Shown here piece after piece: positions 33,558 to 43,830 of a DNA stretch of 64,000 nt; the stretch's first letter is position 1; every line of letters begins with the position of its first letter. Under the pieces are notes generated by a model. The model saw only the letters and a program-made list of their open reading frames with translations. It was not told where the DNA came from and did not search any database. The DNA is taken from NCBI RefSeq assembly GCF_003428335.1, contig NZ_CP031704.1, forward strand, positions 3,038,001-3,102,000. Reading direction: 5' to 3'. A program made the translations under genes and the position numbers. The DNA is from Solimonas sp. K1W22B-7 (GTDB lineage Bacteria; Pseudomonadota; Gammaproteobacteria; Nevskiales; Nevskiaceae).

Positions 33558-36500
33558 TTACTGCAACTGCCCGGTCTCGAAGATCGCCTCGTCCACCTGG
33601 TGGCGGATCGGCGCGGCCTGCGTGGAGCCGTCGTGGATCAGCTCGTCGGTGGCAAGCACCAGTTCGGCCAGGGCCTTGGCGGTGTCGCCCTGGTCCAGCG
33701 CGCGGTTGGCGGCCTTGAGGTGATCCAGCGCCTTCTTCGACGGATGCCGCGTGTCGAAGATCAGCCCCAGCAGGTTGCCGAGCAGACCCGGGTTGGGCTT
33801 GGTTGCGGCATAGGCGGTGAGTGCGGCCAGGGCATCGTCCAGGCTGGGCTGCAATGGCGGCGACAGCTCGGCGGTAATGGTGCCGGCGTCCACCGTCTGC
33901 GTGCCGCTGGTAGCGGTGAGCTGCGCGCTCACCATCACCGGCAGGCCGCCCGGCGGCAGTCGCACCCACAGCTGGTTGTCGATGCTGGCACCGGCCGCAA
34001 GCTCAAAGCTCCACTCGAGCTTGCCGGCGGCCACCGTGCCCTGCTTCGCGTCCACCACGTAGCCGCCGGCACTGAGGCTCACCTTGGCCACGACGCTGAC
34101 GGCGTTGCCCTCGTTGGACAGGTGCAGCTTGAGCGGCACGGTGCGGCCCGGCTGCGGGCTGGCCTGCGGCGGGTTGACGTGGATCAGCGATTGCCCGATC
34201 AGCTGGCGGAACAGGCTGCCGCTGCCGGCCAGGCTGGCCTCGCCCAGTACGTCGAAGCTGCCCAGGGCGGACTTGCCCTTGCCGTAGGGGCCGACCGTGA
34301 CGGTGCTGTCCTGCGCGCTGGGCACGGTGCTGATCAGCTTGCCGTGCTTCGATGCACCGGTGAGCTTGATGCGCTGCACGTCGTTGCCGCTGCCGAACAC
34401 GGCCTGGCCGCTGCCCAGCGGCGAGCCGGGCTGCATCTCGATACCCACCGGGGCCAGCTGGGTGCCGCTGTACTGCACACCCAGGGGCTGGTCGAGGATG
34501 CGACGGCGCACGTCGTGGCGGCCGGCGGCCAGCAGGCCTTCGCCGCGATGGACGGCCTCGCGCAGCTCCTTCTGCACCTGCTCGTCCAGTACCACGTACT
34601 CGGACAGCAGCGCGTAGTTCTGGTAGGCGCCGCTGCGCAGCTCGCGGGCAAAATCGGCCTTGCTGGTGACGATCTTGTAGGACCAGCCTTCGCCGCGCAG
34701 CAGGGACTCCAGGAACTGGCGCTGGGTTGCGGCGGCGACCTTGTCCGCGCCATCGCCGATGCCTTCGCCGGCATGCACGCCGTTGTTGATGCCCAGGATG
34801 CGGAACACCTGGCCGAGGGTGTCGCCCACCGCGTGCACGGTGTTGCAGCCCAGGCTGATGAGCCCGGTCTGCAGGTTGAGCACGCGGGTAGCGGCGCCGA
34901 CCTTGGCGACGACCTGGTAGGTACCGTCGATGACCTGCTGTCCGGCGGCACCGGTGAGGCCGATGACCAGCTCCCCGGCGCTGAACGAGGGGATCAGCAG
35001 GTCGATACCGCGGCTGCCGGCGCGTCCGTTCACTTCACCGTTGAAGCTCAGCAGGCTGGTGCTCTCCACGTCGATCAGCAGGCCGTAGCGGTCCAGCAGC
35101 TTGACCTCGACGACGGCGTCGGGGCTGAGCGCCGGGCTGAAGTCGGCTTCCAGCAGGACGTCGAACAGGCCGTTGTGGCACAGCGGGCCGCCCTGGCTGC
35201 CGTTGGTGGGGCCGTCCATCAGGACCAGCAGGCGGCCCTTGTCACCAGCCTTGATCTCGCCGCTGAGCTTGATCGGCGGCGGGTCGATGGTGAAGTTGTC
35301 GTAGCCCAGGGTCTTCCACTGGCCGTCAACCTGGGCTTCCAGCACGCAGGCGTGCGGGCCCAGCTCATAGTGGCTGTCGATGCTGAAGACGCGCGTCAGG
35401 GTCTGCTGGCCCCCGGGGGGCAGGCTCTGGGTCGCGGTGGCCTCGGTGATGATGCGCTCCGGGCTCAGCTGCATGATGCGCTGGCGGATCGGCAGGTCCT
35501 GCAGCGCATGGCTGCCATCGTTGTGGATGCTGTCCTTGCAGGTCTGCGTTTCACCCTGCGGCACCGGCTTGAGGCTGGCCACCACGGAGCCGCTGACCAG
35601 CACCGGCACCTTGGCCACAGTGAAGCTGTCGCTGGCCAGGGTCTTCCACTGGCCGTCCACCTGCGCTTCCAGCGCGCAGGAGTAGTTGCCCAACTCGTAG
35701 TCGTCGGTATCGAAGACCTGCGGCAGGGCCTGCAGGCCGCCGGCCGGCACGCTGATCACGCCCGCGGTTTCCAGTATCCGACGCTCAGGGCTGAGCTGCG
35801 TGACGGTCTGGCGGACCGGCAGGCCCTGCAGCGCGCGCGGGCCGTTGTTGCGGACCGCACCGCTGCAGGTCTGCGGGTCGCCCTGGAACACCGGCTTGAG
35901 CGCGGCCGCGACCGTGCCGCTGACCAGCACCGGCACCTTGGCCACGGTGAACCGGGCATAGCCCAGGGTCTTCCACTGGCCATCGACCTGGGCTTCCAGC
36001 ACGCAGGCGTGAGCACCCAGGTTGTAGCCCTGGGTGCTGAAGGAGCGGTTCAGCGTGCGCTCCGTGCCGGCGGCGAGGCTCTGCTCGGTGACTTCCTCAC
36101 TGACGAGGCGATCAGCGTCCAGTTCCACGATGCGCCGCCGGATCGGCAGGGCCGACAGTGCTTCCGACCCGCCGTTGCGGATGGTGTCGCTGCAGGCCTG
36201 CAGATCGCCCAGGTAGGGGTCCTTGGGTGTGGCCACGACAGCGCCGGTCAGCTTGGTGGCATTGTCGCGGCGCACCTCGAAGGCAGTGGTGGCACTGGTC
36301 AGAACCGTGCCGTTCTTGGCCAGCGCTTCCGCCTTCAGGCTGTAGGTGCCGATAGAGGCTCCGGGCAGCGCGTAGCGATCCGCGAAGTCCACCATGGCGC
36401 CAGGCCGCAGCTGTGCAATGGCGCGGTTCTGGCTGTAGACCACGGCGCCCAGCGCATCGGCCACGGAGAGCCGGAGCGTGATGTCCTCGTAGGCGAAGTT

Positions 36501-39500
36501 GGTGGCCAGGCTGCGGGCGCGGCCCAGCATCTGCACGAGGTCGTATTCGCCGTAGGCCTGCTTGTCGGTGGTCGGCACGACCTTGATCGCGCCCTCCCCG
36601 GCCGGATCGCTGCCGCTGGCGCTGATGTCGAAGCCGGCCTCGGCATGCGCCTGCAGCCTGCCCGTGCCATCGGTGAAGCTGGCCTTGAGCTGATAGCTGC
36701 CAGCCATGTAGGTGCCGGTATCCAGCTGGGGACTCAAGGTCAGTGGCAAGCCGGGCTCGACCGACTGGACTTCATCCATCACGGTCTGCACCAGCACGCC
36801 ACCCGCATCGTAAAGCTCCAGGCGCAACTGGCCCGTCATCCGGCTACCGCCGCCATTGATCAACTGCAGGTTGACCTGAACCGGGCTGTTCGCCGGGTAG
36901 CTGGCCGCGCCGGTAGACAGGCTCATGCTGAGCGCCCCGGTGGCACGCACGCTGGGAATCTCCAGCGGCAGCTTGATGTCGTTGCCGGTGAAGGTATTGC
37001 GGAACAGCAGGAAGGCTTCGGCAAGCACCGGGAGCTCTTCGGCCAGCGTCATGCCCGGCAGCGTGGTGCCGAATTGCGCGGAACGACCGCTGTTGTCCAG
37101 GTCGGCAAAATTCCAGACGTACTCGGTACCGCCGTCGGCGGTACCGTTGACGGCCGCCGGCGCGGTATTGAATCCGCTCAGCACCTGCCCCGCCTTCGTC
37201 ACCACATGCAGGTCGGTACTGATGGCGCCGCAGGTGATCGGCATGCGCGAAACCTTGTTTTCGCCGGAGTCCGTCCAGAGCAGCAGGCCTTTGCTGTAGC
37301 GGTCATAAACCATGAAATCCATGTCGGTAAGCGCGCCGCCGCCAGTGACGCCGTCATATATCTTTGACGCCAAGCCTCCGGCGGTGACTTGGTATAGCGA
37401 ATATTCCTCGGGATCGTTCGGCTGGCCCATCGAGGGCCATCCGCGGGGCAACAGGAAGAGGTTGTCCGCGCAATCGCCGGCGATCGTCGCCCCGTTTCCT
37501 TCGTACTCGAACGACGCATCGCCCGTGGCCACCACGCTGGACACCCCGTCTGGCGTGATCTTGACGACAGTGCGCGAGATGGCCTGCAGCACGTACAGGT
37601 TGTCCTTCCCGTCTATCGTCAATGCGTAGTAGGTGTTGTTGCCAGCGGGCTTCATGCGCGAATAGCTGCCGTCAGGCTTCACACGATAGAGATCGCTGTT
37701 GGTTGCCACGGCGATCAGGTCTCCATGGCTGTCGAGCACCATGCCCTTGATGGCTACCGGCATCGTCGCGACGATCTGTGACCCGGCATTGGGGGCAATG
37801 CGCAGGATCTGCTTCAGGCTGTTGGCCACGTACAGGTTGGCTTGCGCATCGATCGGCAAGGTACCGTTGATGTCGATGGTGGACCCGGCGGGAATGTAGA
37901 AGTCAGCCCTTGTGCCCGTGGGAGTGACGCGAACGATCTTCGTGGCGTTGCCGAAGAAGATGTTTCCAGAGGGATCGGCTCCCATGTAGACCATCGTCGG
38001 CAACGACGTCACATTCCGCATGCTGGCGGCGTCCGGCCGCGATGCGGTGAGGAAGTCTGCACCGCTCACGCTCACCGTCAACTGCACGACCGCGTCCTCG
38101 GGCGTAACCACCGCCCGGTCTGCGATGATCTGCCCTTCGGCATGCGGCCCGACGTGCAAGGAGGTCTGGATTTCACTCTCGCTGCCGCCCTGAGGCAACA
38201 GGCGCAGACGGAAATCTCCCGCGTAGGGCGGCAGCCATTGACCCAGCGACAGCGACTGCTCGCCGTTGACGGCTATTGCTCCAAGCGCGGTGGTCGTACG
38301 GTAGACCTCCGTGCCGGGTGCCACTAGCGGTACAGGTACCGAGGGATGCAGACGGTAGATTGCATTCCTGCGGGTGTCCCCCGCTTCCGCGGCGCTGGTC
38401 ACGATGAGCGGAAGGCCCTGGGGGTTGAAGGCGATTCCCTTGGGGATTTCCCTGTACAGCAGCCTCCCGAGCTTCTGTTCGACTATTGCACCCGTACCGA
38501 TATCGACGCGGTAGACGTAGGAATCGCCCTCCAGGGTCTGCATGGCCGCATATGCGACACCTGTTTCGCTGGATACCGCCAGCGTCGATAGGCTGGGCAT
38601 GCCACCGGCGATGACTTTGATTGCCCCATCGGCATAGCGCGACACAGTGCCGCTCGCACCAGCGATGTACAGGGCGCCGTCTGCGCCCCGGCGGACGGTG
38701 CGCGCGTTCACGATGCCGGTTGCGACCACCGATAGTGCATTGCCGTCCAGGCGATACAGCTTCGTGGAGTCTGTGACGTAGACCTGGCCGTCGCTGATCA
38801 TCAGGCCTGCGAGGCTGGGCCCAGGGCTTGCGAGCATTGCCACGAACTGGCTGCCGTTGTAGCGCATCAACTGGGCACCGCTGGTGGCCCAGAGCGCCCC
38901 ATCGGGCGCAAAGGCCAGCGATGCCGGAGTTGACGGCAGCGGCAGAAGCTCGGACTGCATCCCGTCAGTGGAGAATCTCACCACGCCCTTGGCGAAGTTG
39001 GAGGACGCAGCTGCATGCACGCGGCCTGAGGCGTCCACGGCGATGCCCGCGGCGTTGGGCACACCGGAATACGACGCCTTCACGACGCGATCCGGCCCGT
39101 ACACCAGCACACGCTGTGATTCCGTATTGAGCACCGCGATATCGCCGTTGTACATCGCCAGGCTGCTCAGCGCGAGCAGCGACGGATCGTTGACCACGTT
39201 GCTGACCGATCCCGCGGGGGAGATACGCACCACTTGCCCGCTGAAGTTAACCGTTGCGTACAGGTCGCCGGCGCTGAAACGCAACTGGACGACCGCAGTG
39301 CTGCTGAGCAAGCGCGGCACGCCGTCGTCCGGCGACATCCTGTATATCCGGGTGAAATCGGAGAAGACGATCTCGCCGTCAGCCCATTCCACGTCCCTGG
39401 GATTGAGGAAACCGGCGACCGTCCGCAGGAGCTGGTTGGCGGCGTCGTACTGCCTGAGCAGGGAGCCTCCAGATTCCAGCAAGTCGTAGCGGCCATCGAC

Positions 39501-42500
39501 CAGGCGGACAAACTGCGTGGCGTTACCCGAAACCAGCGTGGTGATCTGCCCGGCACCGTCCACGCGGATGAAGGCTCCGCTGGTTCGCAGCGCATAGGTG
39601 GAGCCATCGCTCGCCGTGGACAGGGCGCTGAGCGCGCCGGTGTTGGCGCCCTTGACGTAGGTTCCGTTGTCGGCAAACCGGTACAGGAACCCGTCGGCCA
39701 GGCCCGCAATCACACCCGTGGCGTCCACCTCCAGGTCGTTGACCGTGAAAGGCGTGGTGCTGAAGGTCTCCAGGCTGTTGTCGGGACGCAGCCGGTAGAT
39801 CTTGCTGGCGACGCTGTCCGCGAGATAGACCGTGCCGTCGGTAGCCACCGCCATCCGCTTCGACGCGGGCACCGTTGTGCGCACGCTCATGGCGCCTGCA
39901 TCGGACACCGCGTTCAGCTTGGTCCCATCGATCAGCACATAGACGCCGCCTTCGGGATTGGGTGCAATGTCGCGCCCTGTGCCGCCGAGGCTGGCCACCA
40001 GGATGCCGGCCCGGCCGGATGCCGGAATGCGGGTGAGGTTGCTGTTGTTGAGGATGTAGCGCGAGCCGTCAGGGGTCGCCGCAACCGCCACGGCGCTTTG
40101 CATCAGGGGCTGGGCGAGGACCTCCTTGCTGCCACCCGCAAGCACGCGGACGATATTGCTGGTGCTCTGGTCTGCAACCAACAGTGCGCCGTTGGCGTCC
40201 ACCGCCAGGCCCGCAGCGTTGGTGAACCCCGTGGCATAGGTCGTGGCGACCGAGGTACCCAGTTCATGGCGCAGCACCGTGGTGCTGCCGGCCACGGAGT
40301 AGAGCGCCGCATCCGCGCCGAAGGCGATCTCCTTCACCGCGCCAAGCTTGCCGCTGCCCAGCAGGGGCTCGATCGCACCACTGCTGCCGACGCGCCGCAG
40401 CGAGCCGTCGCCGCCGGCGGCGTACAGCCGCCCCGCCGTGTCATAGGTCAGTGCCGATGTACCAGCGCCCAGGGACTGCACGAAGGGGCTGACCTGCCCG
40501 GCCGGCGAAACCCGGTACAGGGGCGTGGCACTGACGGAACTGACGATGACATTTCCCGCGGCGTCGTAGGCCAGCCCCTGCGGAGAGAAGATACCCGTCG
40601 CGAACACGGATATCGACTTGTCCATGCCGATCCGCAGGACGCGGTTGCTGTTGCCATCTGCGAGCAGGAAGCTGCCCGAGGGCTCGAGCAACATTCCCCC
40701 CGGGGACGAGAGTCCGCTGGTGATGAACGGAGCCATGCGCCCGTCGGATTCGATCCGGGCGATGGTGTTGTTGCCGGTGTTGCTGATGTAGAACCGCCCA
40801 CTGGCATCCTTCATGATGCCCTTGGGGTTGGACAAGCCGCTGCCCAGCAGCTGTTCGCTACCCCCGGCGGGGTTGATGCGATACAGCGCGTCGGCACCCA
40901 GGCGCATGCCCATCACATACAGATTGCCATCGGGATCGCCGGTAATGCTGGCGCCCGAGTTCAGCGGCGTCGACTGCGCCTCCTGCTTTACGCCTGCGGC
41001 AGTGATCGGGACTATCTGTCCCGCCGTGGTCAGCACACGCAAACCGCCATCGGACATCATGGTCAGGTCCGCCGCGTTCTGGCCTGAATCCAGCGTTACC
41101 ACCGAAGTAATCTGCCCTGTGGGTGCCACGCGGAGGATCTGGCGATCGCCGTTGACGGTATAGAGATTGCCGGCCACATCCGTGACCGCTCCAACGGGCT
41201 GGTTCAGGGGAGCCCCGATCAGCACATCGTCCAGCGTCCCCGGCTGCATACCCGGATTAGGATCCTGGGCGTCGAGGATGATCGCCAGCGTGGCGCTGCC
41301 GCCCGGATAACCCTGGTTGCCGCGGTTGCCAACCTGCGCCGAGATCGACACGGCTTCGTCGGTACCCGCCTGGGTGATCGGCGGGTTCACATGGAGATAG
41401 CCGCCAAGGGCCGCACCGGGATTGATGGTGATGCCGACCGAGGTTTCGGCAAGGATTTCGCCGTCGGGCTCCGCCGCCAAGATCACCACGGTGTAATCAC
41501 CCGGAGCGATGCTCTTGTTGTTCCAGCGTGTCAGCATGTCCAGGCTGGCACCCGCCGACAGGGAGTACGGCCCCTCGATCAGCGGCTGGCCGATCTGCAG
41601 CAGGCGCATCGGAATGAATTCCACTACCTGGCGCTGTGCGTCGTAGACGGTGGCGGAGAATGCAACCGTGCGTGCACGGCTGTCTTCGTTGGTGGCGACG
41701 GCCTCGACCTCGACGTCACCGTACGGACCATAGTCCGGCAGGACGGCGGCGGCTCTCAGCTTGATGCCCTTGTCCTGCGCCTTGTCCAGCTTCAGGTCGA
41801 CGCGGTAGCTGCCGAAGCCCGGCGTGTTGACCGCGTAGGTACGGGCATAGTGGCCGACCGCCTCGGCCAGCAGGCTGGCATGGGTTTCCGGCAGGCCTTC
41901 GATGCGATAGTTGCCCTGCGAGTTGGTCACGACCTGCACGTTGGTGCCCTGCACGCGCACGCTGGCAGCCGCCACCGGCGTGTTGTCATCGGCATTGGTG
42001 ACGCGCCCGAACAGCGTCAGGCTGTCGGCAGCCGCGGCGATGCGCAGATCGTTGATGCGGTTGATGCCGGCGGAGATCACTGCGTCGAAGCCCGAGGCCT
42101 CGTAGCCGGTGGCTTCTACCTGGATGTCGATGGCGCCAGCTTCGAGCCCGTCGATCTGGAAGCTGCCGTTGGACGCCGACAAGGCGAACTTGTCGCCTAC
42201 GCTGACGCGGGCGCCGGAGATGGCGGCACCGGAGTCGGCGGCGAGGACGCGGCCGACGATGCTGGCCTGGGTCGGGGCGGGTTCGGCATCCGGGTACAGG
42301 GACGGCGAGAACCCGTAGCTGCTGCCGGGCTCGAAGGACAGGGCCTGGGCGGCGCTGCGGTAGCCGGCCTTGGACACCACGATGGTTCCACTGCCTGCCG
42401 GGATGCCGGTGAGTTCGAAAGCACCGTTGTTACCGGCCAGCACCGAGAAGCTGTCCACGCCCACGGTCACCGCGACGGTGGCGCCAGCCAGCGGCTGGCC

Positions 42501-43676
42501 GCTGGAGCCGTCAAACACCGCGCCATGCACCGCAGCGGCGTCCTCAAGTACCAGCAGGGATACGGTGCCGACATCGACGACCGCCCCGGCAGCGATATTC
42601 AGCTGCCGCTGCACGCTGGCGTAGCCGACCTTGCCGACCCCCAGGCTGTAGTTGCCCGGAGTGATGTCGCCGATGTCGAATTGGCCCGATGCCGTGGTCG
42701 AAAGGTTGTGGCCCGCCACGCTGATCGTGGCGGCGGCCAGGGGGGCACGCGTGGCGGCATCGCTGACCTGCCCGACTACGCGCCCCTTGGACACCGTGGC
42801 CGGCGGCTGCGCCTGCCCCGCCAGCGCACGCAGGGCGAGGCTGGTGAGATAGGGATCGGACGCCCAACTGCCATCGGCGCTCTGGGCGGCCTTCAGCGCT
42901 GTGAGCAGGCTGCCGTACTGCGTGCTGTCGGTGGTCGCTGAAGCGAGTGCGATGGTCGCCAGCGCGTCATACAGCGATTCGCCATAGCCGGCGTTGTTGC
43001 CACGCTCCGTGCGCAGCCAGCCAATCGATTTGCTGATATACGGGCTCAGCGCATAGGCATCGCGATAGGCTGCCAATGCCTGCAGGGCATAACTGGTGGT
43101 GTACACCGCGTTGTCGCTACCTGGAGCAGCATAGCCGCCATCGCTGTGAGCGGTGGATATCAGGTAGTCGAGCGCAGCCTTGAGCACCTTGTAATCAGTG
43201 AACCCGGATGCGCGAAAGGCCAGCAACGCCCAGGAAGTGTCGAGTGTATTGCTCAGCGTATCGGCTTGATCGCCGAAGCCGCCATCGGAGTTCTGGCGTG
43301 CTCGAAGCACAGCAACGAAAGTAGCGGCCGACTGGCCGCCCCTGACCAGGCTGATCGCCGATTGGGCCAGTGCTTCGGTAGTGGTTTCCGTGTTGCTGGC
43401 GACGCGTTGCGCCAAGGGCGCAGGCACCGTCCCCAATTGCGCCAGGGTCTGTAGAACTTCGGCTTGAATCTGCGACAGTGTCGCAATCGATGCGGCGCTA
43501 CCCTGTACCGCGCCATCGTTGCCGACCTGCGCGGTCAGCCAGGCAAGACCGCGATCGACTTCCGCGGAATTGTCGGCATGAGCCATTGAACCCAAAGCCA
43601 AGGCCAGCCCCAGACAGAAAAGCCAGGCAAAACCCTTCAGCCCGCCCCGGCGGACTGCCCCAAAAAAGCTCGACAT
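33558..43676 (-). CDS. Giant secreted mosaic protein (cyclase-like, CarboxypepD_reg, NHL propellers, CARDB-like repeats)
   Basis: 3372 residues from the ATG at 43676. Signal peptide to about residue 34 (SMAHA). Residues ~35-290: terpene-cyclase/prenyltransferase-type alpha-alpha repeats (QNSDGGFG, HSDGGYA, SADGSWASDPY). ~295-610: four carboxypeptidase regulatory-like beta-sandwiches (GRVVGQVSDAATRAPLAAAT, LFGRVTNADDNTPVAAAS). ~640-830: adhesion/CARDB-like domains. ~830-1820 and ~1890-2145: long runs of NHL/Vgb-like propeller repeats (GLAVDANGALLVADQ, GIAVDASGRVHAA). ~2475-2800: three tandem ~110-residue CARDB-like copies each with a cysteine pair. ~2960-3085: a ThuA/GATase-like domain. No catalytic residues could be assigned. 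No sortase or membrane anchor seen. It heads the RHS-associated locus. Confidence 0.88.
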   Translation of the reverse strand: MSSFFGAVRRGGLKGFAWLFCLGLALALGSMAHADNSAEVDRGLAWLTAQVGNDGAVQGSAASIATLSQIQAEVLQTLAQLGTVPAPLAQRVASNTETTTEALAQSAISLVRGGQSAATFVAVLRARQNSDGGFGDQADTLSNTLDTSWALLAFRASGFTDYKVLKAALDYLISTAHSDGGYAAPGSDNAVYTTSYALQALAAYRDAYALSPYISKSIGWLRTERGNNAGYGESLYDALATIALASATTDSTQYGSLLTALKAAQSADGSWASDPYLTSLALRALAGQAQPPATVSKGRVVGQVSDAATRAPLAAATISVAGHNLSTTASGQFDIGDITPGNYSLGVGKVGYASVQRQLNIAAGAVVDVGTVSLLVLEDAAAVHGAVFDGSSGQPLAGATVAVTVGVDSFSVLAGNNGAFELTGIPAGSGTIVVSKAGYRSAAQALSFEPGSSYGFSPSLYPDAEPAPTQASIVGRVLAADSGAAISGARVSVGDKFALSASNGSFQIDGLEAGAIDIQVEATGYEASGFDAVISAGINRINDLRIAAAADSLTLFGRVTNADDNTPVAAASVRVQGTNVQVVTNSQGNYRIEGLPETHASLLAEAVGHYARTYAVNTPGFGSYRVDLKLDKAQDKGIKLRAAAVLPDYGPYGDVEVEAVATNEDSRARTVAFSATVYDAQRQVVEFIPMRLLQIGQPLIEGPYSLSAGASLDMLTRWNNKSIAPGDYTVVILAAEPDGEILAETSVGITINPGAALGGYLHVNPPITQAGTDEAVSISAQVGNRGNQGYPGGSATLAIILDAQDPNPGMQPGTLDDVLIGAPLNQPVGAVTDVAGNLYTVNGDRQILRVAPTGQITSVVTLDSGQNAADLTMMSDGGLRVLTTAGQIVPITAAGVKQEAQSTPLNSGASITGDPDGNLYVMGMRLGADALYRINPAGGSEQLLGSGLSNPKGIMKDASGRFYISNTGNNTIARIESDGRMAPFITSGLSSPGGMLLEPSGSFLLADGNSNRVLRIGMDKSISVFATGIFSPQGLAYDAAGNVIVSSVSATPLYRVSPAGQVSPFVQSLGAGTSALTYDTAGRLYAAGGDGSLRRVGSSGAIEPLLGSGKLGAVKEIAFGADAALYSVAGSTTVLRHELGTSVATTYATGFTNAAGLAVDANGALLVADQSTSNIVRVLAGGSKEVLAQPLMQSAVAVAATPDGSRYILNNSNLTRIPASGRAGILVASLGGTGRDIAPNPEGGVYVLIDGTKLNAVSDAGAMSVRTTVPASKRMAVATDGTVYLADSVASKIYRLRPDNSLETFSTTPFTVNDLEVDATGVIAGLADGFLYRFADNGTYVKGANTGALSALSTASDGSTYALRTSGAFIRVDGAGQITTLVSGNATQFVRLVDGRYDLLESGGSLLRQYDAANQLLRTVAGFLNPRDVEWADGEIVFSDFTRIYRMSPDDGVPRLLSSTAVVQLRFSAGDLYATVNFSGQVVRISPAGSVSNVVNDPSLLALSSLAMYNGDIAVLNTESQRVLVYGPDRVVKASYSGVPNAAGIAVDASGRVHAAASSNFAKGVVRFSTDGMQSELLPLPSTPASLAFAPDGALWATSGAQLMRYNGSQFVAMLASPGPSLAGLMISDGQVYVTDSTKLYRLDGNALSVVATGIVNARTVRRGADGALYIAGASGTVSRYADGAIKVIAGGMPSLSTLAVSSETGVAYAAMQTLEGDSYVYRVDIGTGAIVEQKLGRLLYREIPKGIAFNPQGLPLIVTSAAEAGDTRRNAIYRLHPSVPVPLVAPGTEVYRTTTALGAIAVNGEQSLSLGQWLPPYAGDFRLRLLPQGGSESEIQTSLHVGPHAEGQIIADRAVVTPEDAVVQLTVSVSGADFLTASRPDAASMRNVTSLPTMVYMGADPSGNIFFGNATKIVRVTPTGTRADFYIPAGSTIDINGTLPIDAQANLYVANSLKQILRIAPNAGSQIVATMPVAIKGMVLDSHGDLIAVATNSDLYRVKPDGSYSRMKPAGNNTYYALTIDGKDNLYVLQAISRTVVKITPDGVSSVVATGDASFEYEGNGATIAGDCADNLFLLPRGWPSMGQPNDPEEYSLYQVTAGGLASKIYDGVTGGGALTDMDFMVYDRYSKGLLLWTDSGENKVSRMPITCGAISTDLHVVTKAGQVLSGFNTAPAAVNGTADGGTEYVWNFADLDNSGRSAQFGTTLPGMTLAEELPVLAEAFLLFRNTFTGNDIKLPLEIPSVRATGALSMSLSTGAASYPANSPVQVNLQLINGGGSRMTGQLRLELYDAGGVLVQTVMDEVQSVEPGLPLTLSPQLDTGTYMAGSYQLKASFTDGTGRLQAHAEAGFDISASGSDPAGEGAIKVVPTTDKQAYGEYDLVQMLGRARSLATNFAYEDITLRLSVADALGAVVYSQNRAIAQLRPGAMVDFADRYALPGASIGTYSLKAEALAKNGTVLTSATTAFEVRRDNATKLTGAVVATPKDPYLGDLQACSDTIRNGGSEALSALPIRRRIVELDADRLVSEEVTEQSLAAGTERTLNRSFSTQGYNLGAHACVLEAQVDGQWKTLGYARFTVAKVPVLVSGTVAAALKPVFQGDPQTCSGAVRNNGPRALQGLPVRQTVTQLSPERRILETAGVISVPAGGLQALPQVFDTDDYELGNYSCALEAQVDGQWKTLASDSFTVAKVPVLVSGSVVASLKPVPQGETQTCKDSIHNDGSHALQDLPIRQRIMQLSPERIITEATATQSLPPGGQQTLTRVFSIDSHYELGPHACVLEAQVDGQWKTLGYDNFTIDPPPIKLSGEIKAGDKGRLLVLMDGPTNGSQGGPLCHNGLFDVLLEADFSPALSPDAVVEVKLLDRYGLLIDVESTSLLSFNGEVNGRAGSRGIDLLIPSFSAGELVIGLTGAAGQQVIDGTYQVVAKVGAATRVLNLQTGLISLGCNTVHAVGDTLGQVFRILGINNGVHAGEGIGDGADKVAAATQRQFLESLLRGEGWSYKIVTSKADFARELRSGAYQNYALLSEYVVLDEQVQKELREAVHRGEGLLAAGRHDVRRRILDQPLGVQYSGTQLAPVGIEMQPGSPLGSGQAVFGSGNDVQRIKLTGASKHGKLISTVPSAQDSTVTVGPYGKGKSALGSFDVLGEASLAGSGSLFRQLIGQSLIHVNPPQASPQPGRTVPLKLHLSNEGNAVSVVAKVSLSAGGYVVDAKQGTVAAGKLEWSFELAAGASIDNQLWVRLPPGGLPVMVSAQLTATSGTQTVDAGTITAELSPPLQPSLDDALAALTAYAATKPNPGLLGNLLGLIFDTRHPSKKALDHLKAANRALDQGDTAKALAELVLATDELIHDGSTQAAPIRHQVDEAIFETGQLQ
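35300..36260 (-). repeat. Three tandem ~330-bp repeats inside the giant gene
   Basis: The codons for LEAQVDGQWKTL recur at 35311, 35641 and 35968 (spacing 330 and 327 bp), each followed on the minus strand by FTVAKVPVLVSG(T/S)V or FTI. Each unit has a Cys in a (Q/D)xC(S/K)(D/G) context and a second in H/S-(A)-C-(V/A)-LEAQ, so each likely closes its own disulfide. DNA-level similarity is high, a possible source of copy-number variation. Confidence 0.85.
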
Positions 43677-43830
43677 TCTGCAAACCCCGTAGCAGCCGTA
43701 AGGCAGCACCGCGCGATCGCTTGAGAAGGCGATCTGAGCGGAGCTGCTGTGGTATCGCCATAGGATTAGCACGGAGTGAACCCTCACAACAACGTGACTG
43801 GACTGTCAGGTTGTTCCATTCCGGCAACCC

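Noticed and set aside
33498-37367. 1289-codon open frame opposite the giant gene
   Set aside because: Long antisense frame explained by codon bias of the repeat-rich sense gene; no signal peptide or domain.
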